Shown: positions 1-9,387 of the stretch, one piece after another
How the letters are laid out: each line of letters starts with the position of its first letter
Numbering within the stretch: the first letter of the stretch is position 1
Origin: JACKAQ01 sp965227145
Lineage (GTDB): Bacteria > Calditrichota > Calditrichia > RBG-13-44-9 > J075
Reading direction: 5' to 3'
DNA length: 64,000 bases
Assembly (NCBI GenBank): GCA_965227145.1
Contig: OZ245730.1
Coordinates: 5,952,001-6,016,000, forward strand
The notes under the pieces: generated by a model
Told to the model about the DNA's origin: nothing
What the model saw: only the letters and a program-made list of their open reading frames with translations
Database searches by the model: none
Program-made: the position numbers and the translations under genes

Positions 1-1
1 A

Positions 2-1507
2 TACACCGGAATGTTTTTGTGGAATCGTGTGTTCAGCAGCCGCACGTTTATGGATGTGCGCGCCTCGCTGTTCAAAACCGATTATTTCCAGCGCGTATAT
101 GATGAATATCTTGGCGATCAGTATGCGTCAACCGTTCGGCTGCAGGATGCCGGGGCGAACGCGTTCCTCACCGGCGGGCAGCAGATGTGGCATTTCGAGC
201 GCTCCACCAAAACGATGCTGTTCAAACCGGACATCATCAGCCAGGTCAACAAATTCCATCAGTTGAAGCTTGGCGCGGAATTCAAACAGCACGAACTGCA
301 GATGAGCGAGTTCGAGGTGTTGCCGGATGTGCCGTCGCGCATCGCGCCGCTGACCTCGTTCAATCACAACCAATACACCCGCAAGCCGGTGGAATTTGCC
401 GTATATTTGCAGGATAAAATGGAGCTGAACGATCTGGTGATCAACGCCGGATTGCGTTACGATTATTTCGATCCGGACGGCGATATTCCCACGGATTTCC
501 GGCAGCCGTCGGAAACCGAATATCGCGCGGCGGGCACCAGTTCGCAGATCAGCCCGCGTATCGGGATTGCCCATTCGATCTCCGCGAGCGGAAAAATCCA
601 CATTTCCTACGGACATTTTTTCCAGATTCCCAATTTTTTCTATCTGTATGTGAACCCGGAATTCGACATTTTCCCGCTGCAAAGCACGCCGTCTCCGCCG
701 CCGCAATCGCTGTTGAATACGGTTGGCAACGCAGAATTAAAGCCACAAAAAACAGTGATTTACGAAATCGGTTTGCAGCAGCAGATGGGCACAGATTTCG
801 GCGTATCGCTCACTGCGTTCAATAAAGATATCCGTAACCTGCTGGGCGTGGAAGTTCTCCAAACCATTCAGGGACAAAAATACGGGCGATACATAAACCG
901 CGATTACGGATTTGTTCGCGGCATCACACTGGAAGTGACGAAGCGGCACAACGCCGGCGTCAGCGCGACCATCGATTACACCTATCAGGTGGCGCGCGGC
1001 AACGCTTCCGATCCGAACACTGCGTTTCTGGATGCCCAAACCGATCCGCCCAACGAAACCGAAAAAGAATTTGTGCCGCTCGATTGGGATCGCACCCATC
1101 AGATCAACGCGACGCTGACCATGGGCGATTTGGGCAATTACGCGCTGAGCATCATCGGGCGATACGGCAGCGGATTGCCGTACACACCCACATTCCAGAA
1201 TGTGCAAACAGCTATCGAAAACAGCGCCCGCCGCCCGTCCGTATTCAATGTGGATGCCTATATTTACAAAAATCTGAAGTTCGGCGGCTATGGCGCGCAG
1301 TTGTTTTTGCGGGTGTTCAACCTGTTCGATCGCAAAAATGAGCGGGATGTTTACAGCGATACCGGTCGCGCCGGATACACATTGGCACCGCTCTACACCG
1401 GCGGATTGCGCCCGCGCGGCGTGAACACACTTGACGAATATTTTGTCCGTCCGGATTTTTACGCCCCGCCGCGCCAGATTCAGGTGGGGATGGAATTTAA
1501 GTTTTGA
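2..1507 (+). CDS. TonB-dependent receptor, C-terminal part
   Basis: The frame is open from the first bases, so the plug domain and signal peptide lie upstream of the window. The visible 500 residues are outer-membrane beta-barrel: alternating aromatic strands, the stretch SPRIGIAHSISASGKIHISY followed by GHFFQIPNFFYLY, and NAELKPQKTVIYEIG, all typical of large TonB-linked receptors. The protein ends in EFKF, and a terminal Phe is the usual barrel-assembly signal. It would import a ligand, probably a glycan or siderophore-like compound, across the outer membrane. Placement ahead of the sugar-use genes suggests a glycan, but the ligand cannot be read from the sequence. Confidence 0.88.
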   Translation, partial: YTGMFLWNRVFSSRTFMDVRASLFKTDYFQRVYDEYLGDQYASTVRLQDAGANAFLTGGQQMWHFERSTKTMLFKPDIISQVNKFHQLKLGAEFKQHELQMSEFEVLPDVPSRIAPLTSFNHNQYTRKPVEFAVYLQDKMELNDLVINAGLRYDYFDPDGDIPTDFRQPSETEYRAAGTSSQISPRIGIAHSISASGKIHISYGHFFQIPNFFYLYVNPEFDIFPLQSTPSPPPQSLLNTVGNAELKPQKTVIYEIGLQQQMGTDFGVSLTAFNKDIRNLLGVEVLQTIQGQKYGRYINRDYGFVRGITLEVTKRHNAGVSATIDYTYQVARGNASDPNTAFLDAQTDPPNETEKEFVPLDWDRTHQINATLTMGDLGNYALSIIGRYGSGLPYTPTFQNVQTAIENSARRPSVFNVDAYIYKNLKFGGYGAQLFLRVFNLFDRKNERDVYSDTGRAGYTLAPLYTGGLRPRGVNTLDEYFVRPDFYAPPRQIQVGMEFKF

Positions 1508-1530
1508 GAATCGTTTTTATGTTTGAAAGG

Positions 1531-1555
1531 TCATTCCGTGACAAACCCGGAATGA
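1531..1555. repeat. Short REP-like inverted repeat
   Basis: TCATTCCG and CGGAATGA form 8-base arms around a 9-base spacer, 24 bases after the receptor stop codon. The same sequence style (ATTCC...GGAATGACAG) recurs at 10757, 17431 and 20052. It could act as an mRNA-stabilising hairpin or weak terminator; there is no good U-run after it. Confidence 0.5.
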
Positions 1556-1618
1556 CAGAAGAAGCGTAAACGCTGAAATTTTGAATCTAATATTTACCAA
1601 CACTTTTCCGAGTGACCT

Positions 1619-4600
1619 ATGAAATACAGACAGATCATCGGGTTTGCTGCGATGGCGATACTGCTGCTGAGCGGATCGGCATTCAGCCAGCGCGAACCGG
1701 ACCCCAACACCGGCGATGCCAAATTTCGCCGCACCGGAACGATGGACGGAAACCTGGTGCGCTCCATTTACATCAACTGGGGCGAACTGGCACACTGGCC
1801 AGATTCGCCGTCCGGCGAATGGCCGAAAGGCACGGGGCATCAATACGTGGATGGCGTTGGGTTGGTTGTGCAGGGGCGAACCACCGACAACAGCGGCAAC
1901 GTGATTTATCCCATGGAAACCCAATACCGCGAATTTGTGGACCGTGGTCCCAACGACGAGTTGTGGGGATGGGCGCCGCTGCCCGGCTATTTCAACGCGC
2001 TGGGCACCGAACCCGCCATGAGCGACGACGCGGAAACCTGGCCAACCAGCTGGCCGGATAAAGACGCAAGCTGGAGCGGCTACTGGAACGGCTTTTTTGG
2101 CAAAGGCGTGCAAAATGCCGATCTGGAAACCTATTTCGTTTTTGATGATGACCAGGACGAGGAATGGGATTTTCAGCCAGATCCGTCCGATCCCGAACGA
2201 CGGGGCATGGGCATTGAGGTGGCTGCACGCTATTTTCAATGGTCACAGGTGCTCGCGGAAGATGTGATTTTCGCGGTGTATTTCATCACCAACGAGGGCC
2301 AAACCCAATACGACAGTACCTATTACAGCTTTTACATCGATTGGGGCGTTGGCGGCACGGACGACTCATCGGACGATACCGGCGATTACGACACATTTCT
2401 GGACATCGCCTGGGCGTGGGATTTCGACGGATTTGGCTCGCCCGGACGCTGGAGTCCGGTTGGCGTGGTCGGCTTCGCGTTTCTGGAAAGCCCCGGCATT
2501 CAGGATGACGTGAACGACAACGACGACGACGGTTTGGTGGACGAAGCCCGCGATTCCGGTCCCGGCACATTTCTCGATACGCCGCCTTACGGCGTTGACG
2601 ATCCCGCCAAATTTCAAAATTACTTTGGTTACGCGCCGCGCCCGCACTGGAGCGGTGACGAAGACGCCGACTGGGCAGCCTACACAGACATCAACGAAAA
2701 CGGGCAGTGGGACGATGGCGAAGCGCTGAACGACGACGTTGGCGCGGACGGCTTGGGTCCGAACAATTTTGGCTATCCCGGTCCGGATGACGGCGAAGGC
2801 GACGGCATGCCCACCGCCGGCGAACCGAATTTCGACTTCACCGACAAAGATGAATCCGACCAGATCGGTTTGACCGGATTCCGGATTTTCCCGGTGCACA
2901 CTTACGAATTATGGAACGAAAACCAGAACTGGGGCGTGTTTCGCTCCGCACCGCCGCCGCACAGCCAGCAGGTAACCGCCAATTTGGGCATGTTTTTCTC
3001 CTCCGGCCCTTTCCCGCTGGTGCCCGGGCAAACCGAAAATTATTCGATGGCGCTGCTGTTCGGCACGGATAAAGATGATCTGGTGCTCACGAAAAAAACC
3101 ATTCAACAAATTTATAATGCAGACTATCGCTTCGCACGACCTCCTGACAAACCGCGCCTGTTATCGGCGATTCCCGGCAATGGGCGCGTTATTTTGACCT
3201 GGGATACCAAAGCGGAGCAATCGTTCGACCCGTTTTTGCAGGGATTCGATTTCGAGGGCTACCGGATTTATCGCGCAACCGAGCCGGAATTTCTGGAAAC
3301 GCGCCTGATTACCGATGCTTATGGTCGCGCCACTTTCCGCAAACCGATCGCCCAATACGATCTCAAAAATGGTTGGAGCGGGCTGCACCCGATTGAAATT
3401 TCCGGGGCGAACTTTGATCTCGGCACCAACAGCGGGCTGCGCCATTTCTTCATCGATACGAATGTGAAAAACGGGCAAACCTATTACTACGCCGTGGTTT
3501 CGTATGATCACGGATTGCTGGATACCAGCGCAACCGGCGCGTTTGTGGGACTGCCGCCGGCGGAGTGCACCAGCCTCATTCAAAAAGATGTCGCCGGAAA
3601 TGTTACCGTTGATGTGAACACCGCAATGGTTGTGCCGCGCGCACCGGCCGCCGGATTTGTGGAGCCGGGCGTTGCGGAAAACAGCATTTTGCGGGAAACC
3701 GTCGGTACCGGCGATTTCCAGATCGATTTCCTGATTCCCGATTCCGTGCCGGACAATCACCAATACGAAATTGCGTTCGGCGATACGTCATATTTTCACA
3801 ACGCGGGCGCATCATATTATCAGGTGTGGGATGTGACCGGCAGCCAGCGCATCGCCAAAACCGATACGGTCTGGTTCGAGGACGGTTCGCAATCGCCGAT
3901 GTTCGACGGCATCGTGCTCACGCTCACCAACGATGCGGCGTCATTCAACGAAGCGAACAGCGGCTGGCTGGTTGGCGAAAGCACCTATCGCTGGCGCGTT
4001 ACGCAGGATAAACGCTTTTCCGGACTGGATTTAAACATCGATTATCCGGCGGATTTCGAGATCACTTTTTCCGATGAAATTGCGGATACCGCCATCAACC
4101 GGCTCGGATTTCCGGCGCAGGTGCCCACCAAATTTAAGGTGTATAACGTCACCGAAGACGCTCAGGCGAGCTTCCAGTTTCTCGAATATTACGAAAAAGA
4201 CAACCAGTTGACGCCCTACATTCCCAACGTGCACAGCGCAGATTCCATCGAATCCGTAACGATCTGGGTGCCGGATACGCGTCCGGGCAATCCGCTGCGG
4301 CTGAAAACCACCTGGCAATTTTTCCTCGAAAAAGATGCGAATATCACCGAAAATGTTGCGCCGGCTGCTGGCGATGTGTTTTTCATCAGCACCAAAAAAC
4401 CCTTCCGCAGCGGCGATGTCATCAAATTCACCACCCTCGGCAAAGGCTACGATGCGGATAAGGCAAAGGAAGATCTGGAAAACATTGCCGCTGTGCCCAA
4501 TCCGTATGTGGTCACGGCATCGTGGGAAGAATCATCGCCGTTCCGTTTCGGGCGCGGTGAGCGCAAAATGTATTTCATCAATTTACCGGCGGAATGCACC

Positions 4601-4789
4601 ATCCGCATTTACACCACGCGCGGCTATCTGGTGGATGAAATTGTGCACAACAGCAGCATCGATAACGGACAGGAAGCCTGGAATTTGCTAAACAAAGACG
4701 GGCAGGAAATATCTTACGGCGTTTACATTTTCCACGTAACCGCACCGGGCATCGGTGAAAAAGTGGGCAAATTTGCGGTAATAAAATAG
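1619..4789 (+). CDS. Large secreted protein with FN3-like and C-terminal sorting-like domains
   Basis: A 1056-residue protein with a clear signal peptide (residues 1-23, cut after AFSQ). The first 500 residues are rich in Asp/Asn loops that look like calcium-binding turns, for example NDNDDDGLVDEARD near residue 297 and DDGEGDG near 390. A fibronectin-III-like segment follows near residue 510 (GRVILTWDTKAE...GYRIYR). The last 100 residues (AAVPNPYVV...TIRIYTTRGYLVDEI...SYGVYIFHV) match the shape of type IX secretion sorting domains. It sits between a TonB receptor and a PorV-like protein, which fits an exported cell-surface protein. The specific function is unknown; no catalytic motif is recognised. 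Confidence 0.8.
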   Translation: MKYRQIIGFAAMAILLLSGSAFSQREPDPNTGDAKFRRTGTMDGNLVRSIYINWGELAHWPDSPSGEWPKGTGHQYVDGVGLVVQGRTTDNSGNVIYPMETQYREFVDRGPNDELWGWAPLPGYFNALGTEPAMSDDAETWPTSWPDKDASWSGYWNGFFGKGVQNADLETYFVFDDDQDEEWDFQPDPSDPERRGMGIEVAARYFQWSQVLAEDVIFAVYFITNEGQTQYDSTYYSFYIDWGVGGTDDSSDDTGDYDTFLDIAWAWDFDGFGSPGRWSPVGVVGFAFLESPGIQDDVNDNDDDGLVDEARDSGPGTFLDTPPYGVDDPAKFQNYFGYAPRPHWSGDEDADWAAYTDINENGQWDDGEALNDDVGADGLGPNNFGYPGPDDGEGDGMPTAGEPNFDFTDKDESDQIGLTGFRIFPVHTYELWNENQNWGVFRSAPPPHSQQVTANLGMFFSSGPFPLVPGQTENYSMALLFGTDKDDLVLTKKTIQQIYNADYRFARPPDKPRLLSAIPGNGRVILTWDTKAEQSFDPFLQGFDFEGYRIYRATEPEFLETRLITDAYGRATFRKPIAQYDLKNGWSGLHPIEISGANFDLGTNSGLRHFFIDTNVKNGQTYYYAVVSYDHGLLDTSATGAFVGLPPAECTSLIQKDVAGNVTVDVNTAMVVPRAPAAGFVEPGVAENSILRETVGTGDFQIDFLIPDSVPDNHQYEIAFGDTSYFHNAGASYYQVWDVTGSQRIAKTDTVWFEDGSQSPMFDGIVLTLTNDAASFNEANSGWLVGESTYRWRVTQDKRFSGLDLNIDYPADFEITFSDEIADTAINRLGFPAQVPTKFKVYNVTEDAQASFQFLEYYEKDNQLTPYIPNVHSADSIESVTIWVPDTRPGNPLRLKTTWQFFLEKDANITENVAPAAGDVFFISTKKPFRSGDVIKFTTLGKGYDADKAKEDLENIAAVPNPYVVTASWEESSPFRFGRGERKMYFINLPAECTIRIYTTRGYLVDEIVHNSSIDNGQEAWNLLNKDGQEISYGVYIFHVTAPGIGEKVGKFAVIK

Positions 4790-4800
4790 TACCGATTAAC

Positions 4801-4919
4801 GTAGAGACGATTCACGTAGAGACAATTCACGTAAAGACAATTCTCACGTAGAGACAATTCATGAATTGTCTCTACTAAATAAATGAATTGTCTCTACTAA
4901 ATAAATGAATTGTCTCTAC
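4801..4919. repeat. Clustered palindromic repeat, multiple half-sites around a 28-bp perfect palindrome
   Basis: Four left arms of the type GTAGAGACAATTCAC are followed by three right arms of the type GAATTGTCTCTAC spaced by TAAATAAAT. The central pair fuses into a perfect 28-bp palindrome at 4848-4875 (GTAGAGACAATTCA plus its reverse complement). Another palindrome with the same layout lies at 58615-58642. The RNA would form a stable hairpin with alternative pairings between any left and right arm. Confidence 0.85.
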
Positions 4920-4974
4920 CACACGATCGTATCAATCTCGAATCGATAACCCTGAAACCCTCAGGCAAAGCGTC

Positions 4975-5997
4975 ATGAAGCGAATAAAACACATAATAAC
5001 CGGCTGGTTGATGATAACCGGACTGATCTTCGGGCAAACCGGCGAAGTGACCAACGTGGGTACCACGGCGGCGTCATTTTTGGAAATTGGCGTTGGCGCC
5101 CGCGCCATCGGGATGGGCGGCGCATTTGTCGCCACCGCCAACGATGCCAGCGCAATGTACTGGAACCCTGCGGGGTTGGGATTCCTGCAACGCCCGGAAA
5201 TGATGTTCGTGCATGTGGACTGGCTGGCGGATATCGATTTCGATTTTGCCGGTGCAATGTTCCCGCTGGGGCGATTCGGCACGCTCGGTGCCAGCCTCAC
5301 CAGCCTTAATATGGGCGAAATGCTGGTTCGCACGGTCGATCAACCGGATGGCACCGGCGAGTTTTTCCAGGCCGGCGATCTCGCGCTGCAAATGTCGTAT
5401 GCGCTGCCGCTCAACCGGCAATTTTCGGTGGGGATGAATGTCAAATACATCTACCAGAAAATCTGGAAAGAAACCGCCAACGGCTTTGCCGTGGATATCG
5501 GCACGCTCTACAAAACCGGATACAACGGGCTGCGCATCGGCGCGTCGCTGACCAATTTTGGCACGGACATGAAGCTCAGCGGCGAGGATTTGCTGGTCTA
5601 TCACGATATCGATCCAAACATTCAGGGCAACAACGACCGCGTATTTGCCACGCTGGAAACGCGCTCGTGGCCGCTGCCGCTCAATTTTCAGGCGGGCATT
5701 GCGATGGAGGTGATGCAGCAGGAAAATCACCGCATCACCGTTGCCACAGAAGCGATGCATCCCAAAAATAACACCGAAAGTGTGCACGCCGGATTCGAAT
5801 ACGCCTTCCGCGAATTGTTCTTTTTGCGCGGCGGTTACCGCAATCTTTTCCTGAAAGACAGCGAAGAAGGGCTGACCCTCGGCGCGGGATTTTCCACCCG
5901 GTTTTTGAACAACCTGCGCACCACGCTGGATTACGCCTACGCCGATTTCGGGCGGCTGGAAAACGTGCACCGTTTCGCCTTTTTGATTCAATTTTGA
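4975..5997 (+). CDS. PorV/PorQ family outer-membrane protein
   Basis: A 340-residue protein with a signal peptide (about residues 1-20, ending IFGQ) and the N-terminal hallmark FLEIGVGARAIGMGGAFVAT, then NDASAMYWNPAGLGFL. This is the FadL-like PorV/PorQ family, whose studied members shuttle or anchor type IX secretion cargo; many FCB genomes carry several paralogs next to secreted proteins. It lies 185 bases after the large secreted protein and may handle it. The C-terminus RFAFLIQF ends in Phe, as expected for a barrel. No T9SS core gene is in the window. Confidence 0.87.
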   Translation: MKRIKHIITGWLMITGLIFGQTGEVTNVGTTAASFLEIGVGARAIGMGGAFVATANDASAMYWNPAGLGFLQRPEMMFVHVDWLADIDFDFAGAMFPLGRFGTLGASLTSLNMGEMLVRTVDQPDGTGEFFQAGDLALQMSYALPLNRQFSVGMNVKYIYQKIWKETANGFAVDIGTLYKTGYNGLRIGASLTNFGTDMKLSGEDLLVYHDIDPNIQGNNDRVFATLETRSWPLPLNFQAGIAMEVMQQENHRITVATEAMHPKNNTESVHAGFEYAFRELFFLRGGYRNLFLKDSEEGLTLGAGFSTRFLNNLRTTLDYAYADFGRLENVHRFAFLIQF

Positions 5998-6010
5998 CGG
6001 TCGTAATTTC

Positions 6011-6035
6011 GTAGAGACGTGCCGCCGGCACGTCT
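6011..6035. repeat. Short palindromic repeat
   Basis: GTAG followed by AGACGTGCC, a 3-base loop and GGCACGTCT. It belongs to the same dispersed GTAGAGRC... palindrome class seen at 4801 and 58615. It lies between the PorV-like gene and the binding-protein gene and can form a 9-bp hairpin. Confidence 0.6.
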
Positions 6036-6091
6036 TAATATGCGGCAATAATCCGCACACGTACATTCCAAACGTATTCTTCAGGTTGAAA

Positions 6092-7375
6092 ATGAACCAT
6101 ACTTTCATTGCCACATTTTTGCTGATTGCATTGTTCCTTTCTGCATGCGGCAACCGTCAGCGAAACGATAGCGAAATCATTTACTGGTCGTCCAACAACA
6201 CCTACGAAATCAAATTTGCCGATGAAGTTGTGCAGCGCTGGAATGCCGAAAACGCCGCGCATCCGGTGCACAACCAGCCCGTGCCGGAGGGACAATCCAG
6301 CGAGGAAGTGATTCTGGCCGCGGTCGTCGGCAAAACCACGCCGGATATTTATTCCAATATGTGGCAGGGCGATGTGGAGGCATACGCGCAGGCTGGCGCA
6401 CTGGTCGCGCTGGACGCGCTGCCGGGATTTTGGGAATTTATTTACGAACGCTGCGACAGCGCCGTAGTTGAGGAAATTCGCTCGCTCGACGGTCACATTT
6501 ACCAGATTCCCTGGAAAGTTAACCCGATCATGCTCATTTACAATACCAATGAAATGCGCAACATCGGTTTCGAATCGCCGCCGCAAACCTACAGCGAATT
6601 TATCCGCGCCGGTGCCGAATTCAAATCGGACACCGACGGCGACGGTTACGTGGATCGCTGGGTTGGCTACGCCAACGTGCAGGTAACCTGGTGGCAGCGA
6701 TTTTTCGATTTTTATCCGCTATATCTGGCGGCGTCGAACGGCGGCTCGCTGGTGCGCGGCAACGAGGTAATGTTCGACAATGCGCACGCCGTGACCACGT
6801 TTCGTTTTCTGCGCAAATTGTATGAAAACAAATACTTCGCGCAGGAACGGCTGGATGCGCGGCAGGACCCGTTTTTGTCCGGCGTAATCGCCACGCGCTT
6901 CACCGGGCCGTGGGAAATCGCCCATGCGGAAAGCTTCAAACCGGAGGGATTCGACTACGCTTTTTCCGGCATACCCGTGCCGGATGATCATTCCGGTGCA
7001 GCGTACACCTATGGCGATCCCAAAAATTTGGTTATTTTCAACACCTGCCCGAATCCCCGAAAAGCGTGGGAATTTGTCAAATTTTTGGCGAATCGCGAGA
7101 ACGATTTGCGACTGTTGGAATTGACCAATCAGCTCCCGCGCCGGAAAAATGTGTTCGAAGATGCGCAGTTTGCGCCGTATTTCGCTGCCAATCCCAAAAT
7201 GATTCCGTTTGCGAAACAGGCGCAATTTGTGCGCGGCACCGATCCGTGTCCGGTGCTGAAAGAGGTATTCGACATCATTTCGCAGGAATACGAAGCCTGC
7301 GTGATTTACGGCGTCAAAAGCCCGGAAAACGCCGTTGCGGACGCCGCGCAGGCTGTCCGGTTGTTGTTGATGTGA
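6092..7375 (+). CDS. Sugar ABC transporter substrate-binding lipoprotein
   Basis: A 427-residue family-1 extracellular solute-binding protein. The N-terminus MNHTFIATFLLIALFLSAC has a lipobox (LSAC) for lipid anchoring. Typical features are WSSNNTYEIKFADEVVQRWN, a Gly-rich WQGDVEAYAQAGALVALD, and ATRFTGPWEI. An ATG at 6092 is preferred over a TTG two codons upstream because AGG lies 6 bases before it. It would capture an oligosaccharide for the two permeases encoded downstream. The surrounding GH130 genes suggest a mannoside or related glycan; the ligand is inferred only. Confidence 0.88.
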   Translation: MNHTFIATFLLIALFLSACGNRQRNDSEIIYWSSNNTYEIKFADEVVQRWNAENAAHPVHNQPVPEGQSSEEVILAAVVGKTTPDIYSNMWQGDVEAYAQAGALVALDALPGFWEFIYERCDSAVVEEIRSLDGHIYQIPWKVNPIMLIYNTNEMRNIGFESPPQTYSEFIRAGAEFKSDTDGDGYVDRWVGYANVQVTWWQRFFDFYPLYLAASNGGSLVRGNEVMFDNAHAVTTFRFLRKLYENKYFAQERLDARQDPFLSGVIATRFTGPWEIAHAESFKPEGFDYAFSGIPVPDDHSGAAYTYGDPKNLVIFNTCPNPRKAWEFVKFLANRENDLRLLELTNQLPRRKNVFEDAQFAPYFAANPKMIPFAKQAQFVRGTDPCPVLKEVFDIISQEYEACVIYGVKSPENAVADAAQAVRLLLM

Positions 7376-7418
7376 CCCGTGTGGGGCACAACACCGACGT
7401 GCTAGAAAAACATCATCA

Positions 7419-7534
7419 GTAGGGGCACGGCATGCCGTGCCCAAAAAAATCAAAAATCAAAAAGGGCATGTCAGCGCCGTGCCCAAAATAAACCATCAAA
7501 AACGAAAAAGGGCACGTCAGTGCCGTGCCCCTAC
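7419..7534. repeat. Three tandem palindromic repeats of the GGGCACG type
   Basis: Three units lie between the binding protein and the first permease: GTAGGGGCACGG with CATGCCGTGCCC, then GGGCATGTCAGCGCCGTGCCC-like and GGGCACGTCAGTGCCGTGCCC-like units separated by A-rich spacers. The last ends CCCCTAC, eight bases before the permease ATG. Hairpins here could protect the upstream binding-protein mRNA, giving the usual excess of binding protein over permeases. Confidence 0.75.
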
Positions 7535-7542
7535 GATAGAAA

Positions 7543-8394
7543 ATGAAAAAATCCGCCACCGCATACCTCATGGTTTCGCCATACGTGATATTTTTTCTCA
7601 CGTTTGTGGCGTTTCCGGTGCTGTTTTCCTTTTGGCTGATGTTTCACAAATGGAACATTATTTCGCCGATGGAATTTGCCGGATTGACCAATTTTGAGCG
7701 ACTGGTACAGGATCGCATGTTCTTCCGTTCGTTGTGGAATACGCTGGTTTTTTTGGTGATTCACATTCCGCTGCAAATTGTGGTGGCGCTGTTTTTTGCG
7801 GAGTTGCTCAATCGCAATATCCGGTTCCGGGGATTTTTCCGCGCGGCGTATTTTCTGCCGGTGGTGGTTTCCGGCGTGGTCGTTACGATGCTCTGGCAGC
7901 AGCTCTACGGCTTCGATACGGGGCTGTTCAACCGCTTGCTGGTGAGCGTCGGATTGCCGAAAATCGGCTGGATCAACGATCCGAAAATTGCCATGCCTTC
8001 GATCGCGTTTATGGCAACGTGGAAGAATGTCGGGCTATATATCATCTTGTTTTTAGTGGGTTTACAGAGCGTGCCGCTACAGCAGTACGAAGCCGCGGAT
8101 ATCGAGGGTGCAACCAGTTGGCAGAAATTTTGGTACATCACACTGCCGGGCATCAATCCCACCATTTTTATGGTGGTGGTGCTGTCCACCATCGGCGGAT
8201 TTTCGCTATTCATCGAGCCGTATATCATGACCGGCGGCGGACCGCTGAGCAGCACGCTGTCGGCATTTTTGTATATCTACAAACAGGGATTTTTCTATTA
8301 TCACATGGGTTATGCCGCCACGCTCGGCATCGTTTTCGCGCTGATGGTCATGGTGGTGATCGTCATCCAACGCCGCTTCATCGAAAAAACCTGA
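7543..8394 (+). CDS. Sugar ABC transporter permease, MalF-like
   Basis: A 283-residue inner-membrane protein with six predicted membrane helices and the cytoplasmic EAA loop (EAADIEGATSWQKFWYITLP, about residues 185-204) that docks on the ATPase. It resembles UgpA/MalF-type permeases of the CUT1 class. It pairs with the binding protein upstream and the MalG-like permease downstream. No dedicated ATPase is encoded nearby, so a shared MsmK/UgpC-type ATPase elsewhere is expected. No strong ribosome site precedes the ATG; the palindromic repeat cluster runs almost up to it. Confidence 0.92.
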   Translation: MKKSATAYLMVSPYVIFFLTFVAFPVLFSFWLMFHKWNIISPMEFAGLTNFERLVQDRMFFRSLWNTLVFLVIHIPLQIVVALFFAELLNRNIRFRGFFRAAYFLPVVVSGVVVTMLWQQLYGFDTGLFNRLLVSVGLPKIGWINDPKIAMPSIAFMATWKNVGLYIILFLVGLQSVPLQQYEAADIEGATSWQKFWYITLPGINPTIFMVVVLSTIGGFSLFIEPYIMTGGGPLSSTLSAFLYIYKQGFFYYHMGYAATLGIVFALMVMVVIVIQRRFIEKT

Positions 8395-8395
8395 G

Positions 8396-8465
8396 GTAAG
8401 GAAAAAGGGTGAAGGATAAAGGATAAAATTTGAAATTTCCAAAATCCAGAATCCAGAATCCAGAA
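8396..8465. repeat. Purine-rich simple repeat (GGATAAA type) plus ATCCAGA repeat
   Basis: The 76-base spacer between the two permeases is almost wholly repeat: AAGGAAAAAGG, GAAGGATAAAGGATAAA, then CCAGAATCCAGAATCCAGAA. The same two modules occur in the same order around 57223-57362. The second permease must start translation from within or right beside this repeat. Confidence 0.7.
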
Positions 8466-8470
8466 CGCAA

Positions 8471-9280
8471 ATGAAAAAATTACTCACATATCTGGCGCTG
8501 GCAATCGGTGCGATCATGTTCATGTATCCGTTTGTGTGGATGGTGATGGCGTCGCTCGCACCCGAAAGCGAGATCGGCAAGCTGGTGCTGCTGCCCTCGC
8601 AACTGCTGCTGGACAGCTATGTGCAGGTGTTCCAGAAAATTCCGATTTTGCGGGCGTTGTTCAACAGCATTTTTGTGTCATCGACGATTACGTTTGGCGT
8701 GATTGTGTTCAGTTCGATGGTCGGTTACAGCCTCGCACGGCTGGAATTTCGCGGACGCAACCTGATTTTTTACATCATCATTTTCACGATGACGCTGCCG
8801 TTCCAGATCACGCTGATACCGCAATACATTTTGATGGTCGAATTCAACTGGGTGGACAGCTACTGGGCGCTGATCGTGCCGTATTTGCTGAACGCATTTG
8901 CGATTATCCTGTTTCGCCAGCATTTCATGGGCATCCCGCAGGCGCTTATCGACGCGGCGCGCATCGACGGCTGTAACGAGCCGCAGATTTTGTTCCGGGT
9001 GCTCTGGCCAAATTCCGTTCCGGCGATTGTCACGGTCGGCATCATTACATTTATGACGACGTGGAACGAAGTGCTCTGGCCGCTCATCGTCATTCGCAAC
9101 GAAGATTTGATGACCATGCCGCAACTGGTCACGTTGTTTGCCGTTGGTGGTCGCGCGGAATCGCAGCTCGGCGTGAAGCTGGCTGCCGCAACCCTGCTCG
9201 CTGCTCCGATTGTTGTGGCTTATGCTTTTTTCCAGAAATATTTCATCCGCAGCATGGCGGCGTCCGGGTTGAAAGAGTAG
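8471..9280 (+). CDS. Sugar ABC transporter permease, MalG-like
   Basis: A 269-residue partner permease with six predicted membrane helices and the EAA-type loop DAARIDGCNEPQILFRVLWP (about residues 158-177). The N-terminus MKKLLTYLALAIGAIMFMYPFVWMVM and the C-terminal FQKYFIRSMAASGLKE tail are typical of CUT1 MalG/UgpE subunits. Together with the 7543 permease it forms the heterodimeric channel. The start is the first ATG after the stop-rich repeat spacer. Confidence 0.92.
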   Translation: MKKLLTYLALAIGAIMFMYPFVWMVMASLAPESEIGKLVLLPSQLLLDSYVQVFQKIPILRALFNSIFVSSTITFGVIVFSSMVGYSLARLEFRGRNLIFYIIIFTMTLPFQITLIPQYILMVEFNWVDSYWALIVPYLLNAFAIILFRQHFMGIPQALIDAARIDGCNEPQILFRVLWPNSVPAIVTVGIITFMTTWNEVLWPLIVIRNEDLMTMPQLVTLFAVGGRAESQLGVKLAAATLLAAPIVVAYAFFQKYFIRSMAASGLKE

Positions 9281-9387
9281 CTTCGCAAGGAAAAAGTTTA
9301 AAGGGAAAAGGATAAAATTGAAAAATGGGAATGGGAAAAATTTCGTTTTTAAATCTAATATTATCAACACATAAAAGCGGACAAGCT

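Noticed and set aside
4801..4919. CRISPR-like array of short repeats
   Set aside because: Units are 15-22 bases with spacers of at most 9 bases of near-identical sequence, so there are no unique spacers and no cas genes. It is a palindromic repeat cluster.
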